Source of the DNA: Micromonospora sp. NBRC 110009 | Lineage (GTDB): Bacteria; Actinomycetota; Actinomycetes; Mycobacteriales; Micromonosporaceae | Reading direction: 5' to 3' | Length of the DNA: 64,000 nt | Assembly (NCBI RefSeq): GCF_030518795.1 | Contig: NZ_CP130427.1 | Span: forward strand, 3,286,001 to 3,350,000 | Shown here: one piece after another, positions 8,641 through 16,180 of the stretch | Layout: every line of letters begins with the position of its first letter | Position numbering within the stretch: position 1 is the first letter of the stretch | Notes under the pieces: generated by a model | What the model saw: only the letters and a program-made list of their open reading frames with translations | Databases searched by the model: none | What the model was told of the DNA's origin: nothing | Translations under genes and position numbers: made by a program

Positions 8641-9600
8641 TCAGTCGTTGGCGTGCAGCGCGGCGTTCAGCTCGATGCCCCGACCGGTTCGCGGCTTCGC
8701 CTCCAGCGCGCCGGTCACCGAGTTGCGCCAGAAGAGCAGGCCGGCCACGCCGGAGAGGTCACGTGCCTTGACCACCCGGCCGTCCGGCAGGGTGATCTTG
8801 GAAGCGGCGGTGATGTAGCAGCCGGCCTCCACCACGCAGTCGTCGCCGAGCGAGATGCCCACCCCGGCGTTCGCCCCGATCAGGCTCCGCTCGCCGACGC
8901 GTACCTTCTCGGTCCCGCCGCCGGAGAGGGTGCCCATGATCGACGCCCCGCCGCCGATGTCGGAGCCGTCGCCGACCAGCACACCCTGCACGATCCGCCC
9001 CTCCACCATCGAGGTGCCCAGCGTGCCGGCGTTGAAGTTGACGAAGCCCTCGTGCATGACGGTGGTGCCGGCGGCCAGGTGCGCGCCGAGCCGGACCCGG
9101 TCCGCGTCGGCGATCCGCACGCCGGAGGGGACCACGTAGTCGGTCATCCGGGGGAACTTGTCCACCCCGTACACGGCCAGGTGGCGGCCGGCGGCCCGCT
9201 CGATGACCCGCAACTCGTCCACCCGCTCCGGCGGGCACGGCCCCGCCGAGGTCCAGGCCACGTTGGCCAGCTTGCCGAAGATGCCGTCGAGGTTGAGCTC
9301 GTTGGGCCGCACCAGGCGGTGGGAGAGCAGGTGCAGCCGGAGGTACGCGTCGGCGGCGTCCTTGATCGGGTCGTCCAGCGAGCCGATCACGGTGACCACC
9401 TGGGCGGTACGCAGGCCGGGCAGGGCCCGCTCGCCGACCGCGCCGGGCGGCAGGTCGAGCACGTCGGCCTGGTCCTCCCCGGCGACCAGCGGCAGCTCGC
9501 CGAGTCCCAGCTTGCCGGTCGGGTACCAGGTGTCGAGCACCTGGTCGTCAGCGGTGATCGTGGCCAGGCCGATGCCCCAGGCGGATTCTGCGGTCGTCAC
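8641..9600 (-). CDS. dapD: tetrahydrodipicolinate N-succinyltransferase DapD (actinobacterial type)
   Basis: 319 residues. It transfers succinate from succinyl-CoA to tetrahydrodipicolinate, the first step of the succinylase branch. It starts VTTAESAWGIGLATI and has TWYPTGKLG, the actinobacterial DapD signature GFVNFNAGTLGTSMVEGRI and hexapeptide turns through GISLGDDCVVEAGCYITA, ending in LNAALHAND. The GTG at 9600 is 24 bases from the divergent dapE ATG. Its -10 TACCGT (9613-9608, minus sense) is seven bases upstream, so a leaderless transcript is expected. Confidence 0.92.
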   Translation of the reverse strand: MTTAESAWGIGLATITADDQVLDTWYPTGKLGLGELPLVAGEDQADVLDLPPGAVGERALPGLRTAQVVTVIGSLDDPIKDAADAYLRLHLLSHRLVRPNELNLDGIFGKLANVAWTSAGPCPPERVDELRVIERAAGRHLAVYGVDKFPRMTDYVVPSGVRIADADRVRLGAHLAAGTTVMHEGFVNFNAGTLGTSMVEGRIVQGVLVGDGSDIGGGASIMGTLSGGGTEKVRVGERSLIGANAGVGISLGDDCVVEAGCYITAASKITLPDGRVVKARDLSGVAGLLFWRNSVTGALEAKPRTGRGIELNAALHAND

Positions 9601-9607
9601 GATTTTG

Positions 9608-9617
9608 ACGGTACCGT
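9608..9617. promoter_or_regulatory. palindromic bidirectional -10 region of dapD and dapE
   Basis: ACGGTACCGT is a perfect 10-bp palindrome. It contains TACCGT on both strands, overlapping by two bases, and each copy lies exactly seven bases from its start codon (ATG 9625 plus, GTG 9600 minus). Confidence 0.65.
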
Positions 9618-9624
9618 GCCAGAC

Positions 9625-10698
9625 ATGCAGAACCCGCTGACCCCCGAGGTCCTGGCTGATCCGGTGGCGCTCACGCGCGCGCTGGTCGACATAGAGTCTG
9701 TCTCCCTCAACGAGAAGGCGATCGCCGACTGCGTCGAGGAGGTGCTGCAGGGCGTGCCGCACCTGACCACGTTCCGGCACAGCAACACGGTGATGGCGCG
9801 TACCGACCTGGGGCGGGCGCAGCGGATCGTGCTCGCCGGCCACCTGGACACCGTCCCGCTCAACGACAACTTTCCGTCCACCATGCGGGGCGATCTGATG
9901 TACGGCTGCGGCACCTCGGACATGAAGTCGGGCGTGGCCTTCGCGCTGCACCTCGCGGTGACCCTGCCGGACCCGCGCTACGACGTGACGTACTTCTTCT
10001 ACGAGGCCGAGGAGATCGAGTCGAAGTACAACGGTCTCACCCTCGTCGCCGAGGCCCACCCGGAGTGGCTGGAGGCTGACTTCGCGGTGCTGCTGGAGCC
10101 GACGTACGGCATCGTCGAGGCCGGCTGCCAGGGCACCTTGCGGGCGATCGTCACCACGCACGGCGCGCGGGCCCACGCGGCGCGGTCCTGGCACGGGGTG
10201 AACGCCATCCACGACGCCGGTGAGGTGCTGCGGCGGCTTCAGGCGTACGAGGCGCGCCGGGTCACCATCGAGGGCTGCGACTACCGCGAGGGCCTGAACG
10301 CGGTGCGGATCACCGGCGGGGTGGCCGGCAACGTGATCCCGGACCGCTGCGAGATCGAGGTCAACTACCGGTACGCCCCGGACCGCGACCCGGCGGCGGC
10401 CGAGGCGCACGTACGGGAGGTCTTCGCCGGCTTCGACCTGGCGGTGACCGACGCGGCGGCCGGCGCGGCCCCGGGCCTGGACAACCCGCCGGCGCAGGAG
10501 TTCCTGGCCGCGGTCGGCGCCGCGCCGATCGGCAAGCTGGGCTGGACGGACGTGGCCCGCTTCGCGGCGATGGGGATCCCGGCGCTCAACTTCGGCCCGG
10601 GCGACCCCAACCTGGCCCACCACAAGGACGAGCACGTCGAGCTGACCAAGATCCGCGACGGCGCGGCCACCCTGCACCGCTGGCTCGCCGCCGCCTGA
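9625..10698 (+). CDS. dapE: succinyl-diaminopimelate desuccinylase DapE
   Basis: 357 residues, M20 family zinc amidohydrolase that releases LL-diaminopimelate. Metal and catalytic motifs are visible: LAGHLDTVPLNDN, the YGCGTSDMKSG aspartate, FFYEAEEIESKYNG with the general-base Glu pair, VLLEPTYGIVEAGCQG, and AHHKDEHVELTKI with the last metal histidine. GKLGWTDVARFAAMGIPALNFGPGD is typical of actinobacterial DapE. A strong terminator follows at 10720. It is divergent from dapD with shared promoter sequence. Confidence 0.92.
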   Translation: MQNPLTPEVLADPVALTRALVDIESVSLNEKAIADCVEEVLQGVPHLTTFRHSNTVMARTDLGRAQRIVLAGHLDTVPLNDNFPSTMRGDLMYGCGTSDMKSGVAFALHLAVTLPDPRYDVTYFFYEAEEIESKYNGLTLVAEAHPEWLEADFAVLLEPTYGIVEAGCQGTLRAIVTTHGARAHAARSWHGVNAIHDAGEVLRRLQAYEARRVTIEGCDYREGLNAVRITGGVAGNVIPDRCEIEVNYRYAPDRDPAAAEAHVREVFAGFDLAVTDAAAGAAPGLDNPPAQEFLAAVGAAPIGKLGWTDVARFAAMGIPALNFGPGDPNLAHHKDEHVELTKIRDGAATLHRWLAAA

Positions 10699-10719
10699 GC
10701 CGGCCGGGCGGACGCGATC

Positions 10720-10750
10720 GGGGGGCCCGCGTCGGTGACGCGGGCCCCCC
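10720..10750. terminator. bidirectional terminator after dapE
   Basis: A perfect 14-bp stem (10720-10733 with 10737-10750), all but two pairs G-C, with a three-base GGT loop. It lies between the convergent dapE and the small gene at 10771. There is no long U tract. Confidence 0.85.
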
Positions 10751-10770
10751 GAGGTCGTGCCGGCGGACCG

Positions 10771-10932
10771 TCAGGCGGTCGTGGTCAGCGAGGAGTCCGT
10801 CTCGCTGGGCCCGCCGGTGAGGTCGGTGTGGTGGGCTTCCATCATCCGGGCACGGCGGCGCTCGGCCACCACGTCGCGGATCCGCCGCTGCATCTGCCGG
10901 CGGATCCGGATCATCTCCGAGTTGCTGATCAA
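10771..10932 (-). CDS. small basic hypothetical protein, TTG start
   Basis: 53 residues reading (M)ISNSEMIRIRRQMQRRI and ending with a Ser/Thr-rich tail SSLTTTA. The start TTG has a strong ribosome site GGGGGAGGAG with a seven-base spacer. The first two thirds look like a single basic amphipathic helix. M. tuberculosis has, as I recall, a short conserved gene next to dapE as well, but I cannot claim homology. The function is unknown. Confidence 0.6.
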   Translation of the reverse strand: MISNSEMIRIRRQMQRRIRDVVAERRRARMMEAHHTDLTGGPSETDSSLTTTA

Positions 10933-11077
10933 CGCTTGCTCCTCCCCCGAAAGGCAACGCGCCAGGGCATACCCCGTATGTGAATAGTAAGACGTACGAG
11001 CGACCGAATTAGTTGCCCAAGATCACGAAGAATTTCGCCGGGCCACCCGCCTGCGCACCCGGGCGGCCCGGCTCCAC

Positions 11078-11083
11078 TACGGT
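11078..11083 (+). promoter_or_regulatory. -10 box TACGGT of first LOG-family gene
   Basis: TACGGT then six bases and ATG at 11090. No Shine-Dalgarno sequence is visible. Confidence 0.5.
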
Positions 11084-11089
11084 GGCTGC

Positions 11090-11956
11090 ATGAGCCAGAG
11101 CAACGGGCCGGAGCCGGGTCGCGGCCCGGGCGGGGAGCGGCACCGGGGCGCCGTGACGCTGCGCAACCGGGCCATCCCGACCAGCACCGCCGACCAGCGG
11201 CTGCTGGACTCCCGGGGCCGGGGCGACTGGAAGACCAGGGACGCCTGGCGGGCGCTGCGCATCCTGTCGGAGTTCGTCGAGGGCTTCGACACCCTGGCCG
11301 ACCTGCCGCCCGCGGTCAGCGTGTTCGGTTCCGCCCGCAGCAAGCCGGAGAGCCCGGAGTGCCGGATGGCCGAGGATCTGGGCCGCGCACTGGCCCGGGC
11401 CGGGTACGCGGTGATCACCGGCGGCGGCCCGGGCGTGATGGAGGCGGCCAACCGGGGCGCTGGCGAGGCGGGCGGGCTCTCCGTCGGGCTCGGCATCGAG
11501 CTGCCGTTCGAGCAGGGCCTCAACGACTGGGTCGACCTGGCCATCGACTTCCGCTACTTCTTCGCCCGCAAGACCATGTTCGTCAAGTACGCCCAGGCGT
11601 TCGTCGTGCTGCCGGGCGGCTTCGGCACCATGGACGAGCTGTTCGAGGCGCTCACCCTGGTGCAGACCGGCAAGGTCACCCGCTTCCCGGTGGTGCTGAT
11701 GGGCGCCGACTACTGGCGGGGGCTGCTCGACTGGCTGCGCGACACGATGGCCGTCGACGGCAAGATCGGTCCGACGGACCTGGAGCTGATCTGCGTCACC
11801 GACGACGTCGACGAGGCGGTCCGGCACATCGTGGAGGCGGAGGCGGTGCTCTCCGCCGAGCAGGAGGCGATCCGGGAGGAGGCGGTCGCCCGGGTCGCCG
11901 CCGACCAGCGGGCCGCTGCCGACGCCGCGCCCGAGGGCCCGGCGGGGCAGGGCTGA
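11090..11956 (+). CDS. LOG/TIGR00730 family nucleotide phosphoribohydrolase-like protein, long form
   Basis: 288 residues. A Rossmann-like core has VSVFGSARSKPESPE, ITGGGPGVMEAANRGA and the hallmark LPGGFGTMDELFEAL, the PGGxGTxxE motif of cytokinin-activating LOG enzymes. In the family the conserved Arg-Lys pair (here FARKTMFVKYA) and Glu act on nucleoside 5-monophosphates, releasing base and ribose 5-phosphate. The charged N-terminal 60 residues and alanine-rich C-terminal tail are outside the core. A paralogue begins three bases after the stop. Confidence 0.85.
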   Translation: MSQSNGPEPGRGPGGERHRGAVTLRNRAIPTSTADQRLLDSRGRGDWKTRDAWRALRILSEFVEGFDTLADLPPAVSVFGSARSKPESPECRMAEDLGRALARAGYAVITGGGPGVMEAANRGAGEAGGLSVGLGIELPFEQGLNDWVDLAIDFRYFFARKTMFVKYAQAFVVLPGGFGTMDELFEALTLVQTGKVTRFPVVLMGADYWRGLLDWLRDTMAVDGKIGPTDLELICVTDDVDEAVRHIVEAEAVLSAEQEAIREEAVARVAADQRAAADAAPEGPAGQG

Positions 11957-11959
11957 CCG

Positions 11960-12505
11960 ATGGCCGCGATCTGCGTCTTCTGCGCCTCCTCCCGCACGCT
12001 GGACCAGCGCTGGCTGGACCTGGCGTCCGAGACCGGGGCGGAGCTGGCCCGGCGCGGGCACACCCTGGTCAGCGGCGGTGGCTGCGTCGGCATGATGGGC
12101 GCGGTGGCGGACGGGGCCCGGGCCGCCGGCGGGTACACCTCCGGCGTCATTCCCCAGTCCCTGGTCGACCTGGAGGTCGCCGACCTGGCTTCCGACGAGC
12201 TGCTGGTGACCGACGGGATGGCCAGCCGCAAGACCCTCATGATCGACAAGTCGGACGCCTTCGTCGCCCTGCCGGGTGGCCTCGGCACCCTGGACGAGCT
12301 CTTCGAGGTGTGGACCACCGCCACGCTCGCCCTGCACACCAAGCCGATGGTGCTGGTCGACGCCGACGACTTCTACCGCCCCCTGCTCGACTGGCTGCGC
12401 ACCCTGGCCGAACAGCGCTTCCTCAAGCCGGCCGGCCTCGACCTCCTCCTGGTGGCCCGCACCGTTCCGGAGGCCCTCGACCTCCTCGACTCCCGCCTCA
12501 TCTGA
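11960..12505 (+). CDS. LOG/TIGR00730 family nucleotide phosphoribohydrolase-like protein, short form
   Basis: 181 residues, close to the typical LOG length. It reads ICVFCASSRTLDQRWLDLA, VSGGGCVGMMGAVADGA, ASRKTLMIDKSDAFVALPGG and LGTLDELFEVWTT. The catalytic Arg-Lys and PGGxGTxxE motifs are intact. It follows its longer paralogue by three bases, so they are co-transcribed. Members with this size include proven cytokinin riboside monophosphate hydrolases; a metabolic repair role is equally possible here. Confidence 0.88.
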   Translation: MAAICVFCASSRTLDQRWLDLASETGAELARRGHTLVSGGGCVGMMGAVADGARAAGGYTSGVIPQSLVDLEVADLASDELLVTDGMASRKTLMIDKSDAFVALPGGLGTLDELFEVWTTATLALHTKPMVLVDADDFYRPLLDWLRTLAEQRFLKPAGLDLLLVARTVPEALDLLDSRLI

Positions 12506-12539
12506 CCCGGACCGACTCCGCCCCACGTCCGCCGACCGC

Positions 12540-12591
12540 GAGGTTGACGGCGAAGTCGATCTCCGTGGGTGCGGCCAACCTCATGATCGAC
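12540..12591. repeat. interleaved inverted repeats in adnA upstream region
   Basis: GAGGTTG (12540-12546) pairs with CAACCTC (12576-12582), and GTCGATC (12555-12561) pairs with GATCGAC (12585-12591). The arms interleave in the order 1-2-1-2, which as RNA would be a pseudoknot topology. The right half resembles, from memory, intergenic hairpin repeats that are common in Micromonosporaceae. Confidence 0.4.
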
Positions 12592-12628
12592 GTGAGCTGG
12601 GCGCGCGGGGGCAGCGGCAGGTTTTCCG

Positions 12629-15600
12629 GTGTCGTACCGGCGTGGTGGGATGTGGGGGATGCAGGCGTACCGGTTGGTGCGCCGGCCCGGCGGGGCGGGG
12701 ACGGGGGTCGCCCACCCCGGCGGGGCGGGGCAGGGGGGTGGTCGGTCCGCGGGGCCGGCCGGAGCGGAGCCGCGATCCGGGGGGTCAGCGGGCGATGCCG
12801 CGCACCCACGCCGGCCCGACCCGGTGCAGGCCGAGGTGGTCGCGCACACCGACGGGCCGATGCTGGTCGTCGGCGGTCCCGGCACCGGCAAGACCAGCAC
12901 CCTGGTCGAGGCGGTCGCCGCCCGGGTGGCCGAGGGCGTCGACCCGGAACGCGTCCTGGTGCTCACCTTCGGCCGGCGCGGCGCCACCGACCTCCGCCAC
13001 CGGATCGAGGCGCGGATCGCCGGCGACGGGCACCGCGTCGTCCGCGAGCCGCTGGTGCGCACCTTCCCGGCGTACGCCTTCGGGCTGCTGCGCCGCGCCG
13101 CCGCCGAGCGGGGCGAGCCGTCGCCCCGGCTGCTCACCGGCCCCGAGCAGGACCTGATCATCCGCGAGCTGCTCGACGTGGTCGGCGAGGAGCCCGGCGA
13201 CGACCCGGTCGGCTGGCCGGAGGACCTGCGCCCCGCGCTGCGCACCCGGGCGTTCGCCCAGCAGCTCCGCGACCTGCTGATGCGCGCCGCCGAGCGGGGC
13301 GTCGGCCCGGTCGAGCTGGCCCGGCTGGGGGAGAAGCTGGGCCGCGCCGACTGGCCGGCCGCCGCCCGTTTCCTCCGGGAGTACGTCGCCGTCCTCGCCC
13401 TGCGCGACGTCAGCAACCGGGGCTCCATCGCGTACGATCCGGCCGAGCTGGTCCGGGCCGCCACCGGCATGCTGCTCGACGACCCCGAGCTGCTGGCGGC
13501 CGAGCGCCGCCGGGTGGCCCACGTCTACGTCGATGAGCTCGCCGACACCGACCCCGCCCAGCTCGACCTGCTCGCCGTCATCGCCGGCGGCGGCAAGTCC
13601 CTGGTCGCCTTCGCCGACCCCGACTCCTCCACGTACGCCTTCCGCGGCGCCGACCCGGCCGGCGTGACCACCTTCCCGCACCGGTTCCGCACCGCCTCCG
13701 GGGCACCGGCCGCGCAGGTCGTGCTGACCACGTCCTACCGGGCCGGGCCCGAGCTGCTGGCGGCGACCGCCCGGCTGGCCCGCCGGCTGCGCGGCCCGGC
13801 GGCGCACCGGCGGCTGCACCCGCTGCCCGACGCGCCACCCGGCGCCGTCGAGGTACGCACCTTCCGCTCCGCCACCAGCGAGTCCGCCTGGCTGGCGCAC
13901 GCCCTGCGCGAGGCGCACCTGCTCGACGGGGTGCCCTGGTCGCGGATGGCGGTGCTGGTCCGGTCCACCGGCCGGCAGCTCCCGTCGCTGCAACGCGCCC
14001 TGCACACCGCCGGGGTGCCGACCGTGGTGCACGGCGAGGACCTGCCGCTGCACCTCCAGCCCGGGGTGGCCCCGCTGCTGCTCCTGCTCCGCTGCGCCCT
14101 GGAACCGGACCGGCTGGACGAGGAGGCGGCGGTCGCGCTGCTGCACTCGCCGCTCGGCGGCGCGGACCCGCTCGCCGAACGCCGGCTGCGCCAGGGACTG
14201 CGCGCCCTCGCGCTGGCCGGCGGTGACCGCCGCCCCTCCGGGGAGCTGATCGTCGAGGCGCTGCGTGATCCGGCCGAGCTGGCCACCGTGGCGCGGCGCT
14301 GGGCGGCCCCGGCCCAGGCGGTGGCCCACCTGCTGGCGACCGCCCGGCAGGCCGCGGCCACCCCGGGCGCCACCGCCGAGGACGTGCTCTGGGCGGTGTG
14401 GAAGGAGAGCGGGCTGGCCGAACGCTGGGCCGGCGCGATCACCCGGGGCCGGGCCGCCACCGGGGAGCACGAGACCGCGCAGCGCTGGCGGGCCGAGGCC
14501 GCGGACCGGGACCTCGACGCCGTGCTGGTGCTCTTCGACGCGGCGGCCCGGTTCACCGACCGGCTGCCCGGCGCGCGTACCGAGGTCTTCCTCGACCACG
14601 TGCTCGGCCAGGACCTGCCGGCGGACACCCTGGCCGCCGGAGCCGACCGGGGCGAGGCGGTCCGCCTGCTCACCGCGCACGCCGCCAAGGGCCTGGAGTG
14701 GGACCTGGTGGCGGTGGCCGGGGTGCAGGAGGGCGTCTGGCCGGACCTGCGGCTGCGCGGCAGCCTGCTCGGCTCGGAACGGCTGGTCGATGTGCTGGCC
14801 GGCCGGTCCGACGGCACCGGCGTCCGGGCCAGCCTGGTCGGGCAGACCTCGGCGCTGCTCGACGAGGAGCGGCGGCTGTTCCACGTCGCGGTCAGCCGGG
14901 CCCGGCGCCGACTGCTGGTCAGCGCGGTCGCCTCGGCGGCGGTCGGCGGCGACGACCACGAGGAGCAGCCCAGCCGCTTCCTGCACGAACTCGGCGCGAC
15001 CGAGCCGCCGGCCGTCGGTGGGGGCGGCGCGGTCCCGGCCGGCCCGCAGCCGGGGCCGGCAACGACCGGCCCGGGCGGGGCCGCCCCGGCCGAGGAGACG
15101 GTCCCGGTCGGCGAGGCCGCGCCGGCCGAGCCGCCGACCGGGGACGACGATCCGCAGGACGGGCCGCCGGGCGCACTCCCGGTCACCCTGCCGCCGCGCG
15201 GGCTGACGCTGTCCGCGCTGGTGGCGGAGCTGCGTACCGCGGTCACCGATCCGGCGGCGCCGGCCGCCCGGCGGCGCGCGGCGGCGGGCGAGCTGGCCCG
15301 GCTGGCCGCCGCCGGCGTGCCCGGCGCGCACCCGGACGACTGGTGGGGGCTGCGCGGGCTCTCCGACGACCGGCCGCTGGTCGACGCGGGCGAGCCGGTG
15401 AAGGTCACTCCCTCGGCCATGGAGAGCGCGTTGCGGTGCAGCCTGCGCTGGCTCCTGGAACGGCACGGCGGCAGCGCCCCGGCCAGCGCCGCGCAGGGCG
15501 TCGGCAACCTGGTGCACGCGGCCGCCATGCTGGCCGAGGACGCCAGCGTCGACCGGACCACCCTGCTGGAGTACGTGGCCGCCCGGTTCGACGCGATCGA

Positions 15601-16180
15601 GCTGGCCGCCCGCTGGATGGTCGGCCCGGAGCGGGCCCGCGCCGAGGCCATGGTGGACAAGCTGCTCCGCTGGCTGGCCGGCAACCCGCGCCGGCTGCTC
15701 GCCATCGAGCACGAGTTCGCGGTCCGGCTGGACGACCCGAACCGGCCGGTCGAGCTGACCGGCCGGGTGGACCGGCTGGAGGTGGACGCCGACGGCCGGC
15801 TGGTGGTGATCGACCTGAAGACCGGCAAGTCCACCGCGGTCACCGAGCGGGAGGTCGCCGAGCACCCGCAGCTCGGGGCCTACCAGGCGGCGGTCGAGGC
15901 GGGCGCCTTCGCCGAGTTCGGCGACGAGTCCGGGGGCGCCGCGCTGGTGCAGCTCGGCACCGGCGCCAAGGACGCCAAGGAGCAGAGCCAGACCGCCGCC
16001 GGGGAGGGGCCCGGGGCCGGCTGGGCCACCGCGCTGGTCCGGCGCACCGCCGACACGATGGCCGCCGCCACCTTCGCGGCGGTCGCCAACTCGAAGTGCC
16101 GGGTCTGCCCGGTCCGCACCAGCTGCCCGGTGTCCGGGCAGGGCCGCCAGGTCGTCGAGCCGCCCACGGAGCACCCATGA
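12629..16180 (+). CDS. adnA: AdnA-like helicase-nuclease subunit
   Basis: Up to 1183 residues. It is the first subunit of an AdnAB-type helicase-nuclease that processes double-strand breaks. Walker A is VVGGPGTGKTS near residue 82. The position of the usual DExQD box reads YVDELADTDPAQ, and motif III reads AFADPDSSTYAFRGAD, both divergent from active UvrD helicases. A Pro/Gly/Glu-rich linker spans about residues 795-850. The C-terminal RecB-type nuclease has VVIDLKTGKS, and cysteines in ALRCSLRW and KCRVCPVRTSC fit a nuclease-domain Fe-S cluster. GTG 12629, ATG 12650 and ATG 12659 are all possible starts. It overlaps adnB by ATGA. Confidence 0.8.
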   Translation: MSYRRGGMWGMQAYRLVRRPGGAGTGVAHPGGAGQGGGRSAGPAGAEPRSGGSAGDAAHPRRPDPVQAEVVAHTDGPMLVVGGPGTGKTSTLVEAVAARVAEGVDPERVLVLTFGRRGATDLRHRIEARIAGDGHRVVREPLVRTFPAYAFGLLRRAAAERGEPSPRLLTGPEQDLIIRELLDVVGEEPGDDPVGWPEDLRPALRTRAFAQQLRDLLMRAAERGVGPVELARLGEKLGRADWPAAARFLREYVAVLALRDVSNRGSIAYDPAELVRAATGMLLDDPELLAAERRRVAHVYVDELADTDPAQLDLLAVIAGGGKSLVAFADPDSSTYAFRGADPAGVTTFPHRFRTASGAPAAQVVLTTSYRAGPELLAATARLARRLRGPAAHRRLHPLPDAPPGAVEVRTFRSATSESAWLAHALREAHLLDGVPWSRMAVLVRSTGRQLPSLQRALHTAGVPTVVHGEDLPLHLQPGVAPLLLLLRCALEPDRLDEEAAVALLHSPLGGADPLAERRLRQGLRALALAGGDRRPSGELIVEALRDPAELATVARRWAAPAQAVAHLLATARQAAATPGATAEDVLWAVWKESGLAERWAGAITRGRAATGEHETAQRWRAEAADRDLDAVLVLFDAAARFTDRLPGARTEVFLDHVLGQDLPADTLAAGADRGEAVRLLTAHAAKGLEWDLVAVAGVQEGVWPDLRLRGSLLGSERLVDVLAGRSDGTGVRASLVGQTSALLDEERRLFHVAVSRARRRLLVSAVASAAVGGDDHEEQPSRFLHELGATEPPAVGGGGAVPAGPQPGPATTGPGGAAPAEETVPVGEAAPAEPPTGDDDPQDGPPGALPVTLPPRGLTLSALVAELRTAVTDPAAPAARRRAAAGELARLAAAGVPGAHPDDWWGLRGLSDDRPLVDAGEPVKVTPSAMESALRCSLRWLLERHGGSAPASAAQGVGNLVHAAAMLAEDASVDRTTLLEYVAARFDAIELAARWMVGPERARAEAMVDKLLRWLAGNPRRLLAIEHEFAVRLDDPNRPVELTGRVDRLEVDADGRLVVIDLKTGKSTAVTEREVAEHPQLGAYQAAVEAGAFAEFGDESGGAALVQLGTGAKDAKEQSQTAAGEGPGAGWATALVRRTADTMAAATFAAVANSKCRVCPVRTSCPVSGQGRQVVEPPTEHP

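Noticed and set aside
8614..9624. Plus-strand open frame in phase with dapE that extends it by 337 codons
   Set aside because: It is antisense to dapD; the translation is low complexity, and the dapE start is fixed by the TACCGT box and family length.
12498..12809. Minus-strand frame of 103 codons between the LOG and adnA genes
   Set aside because: Pro/Arg-rich antisense of the adnA N-terminal region without domain; no start signal.
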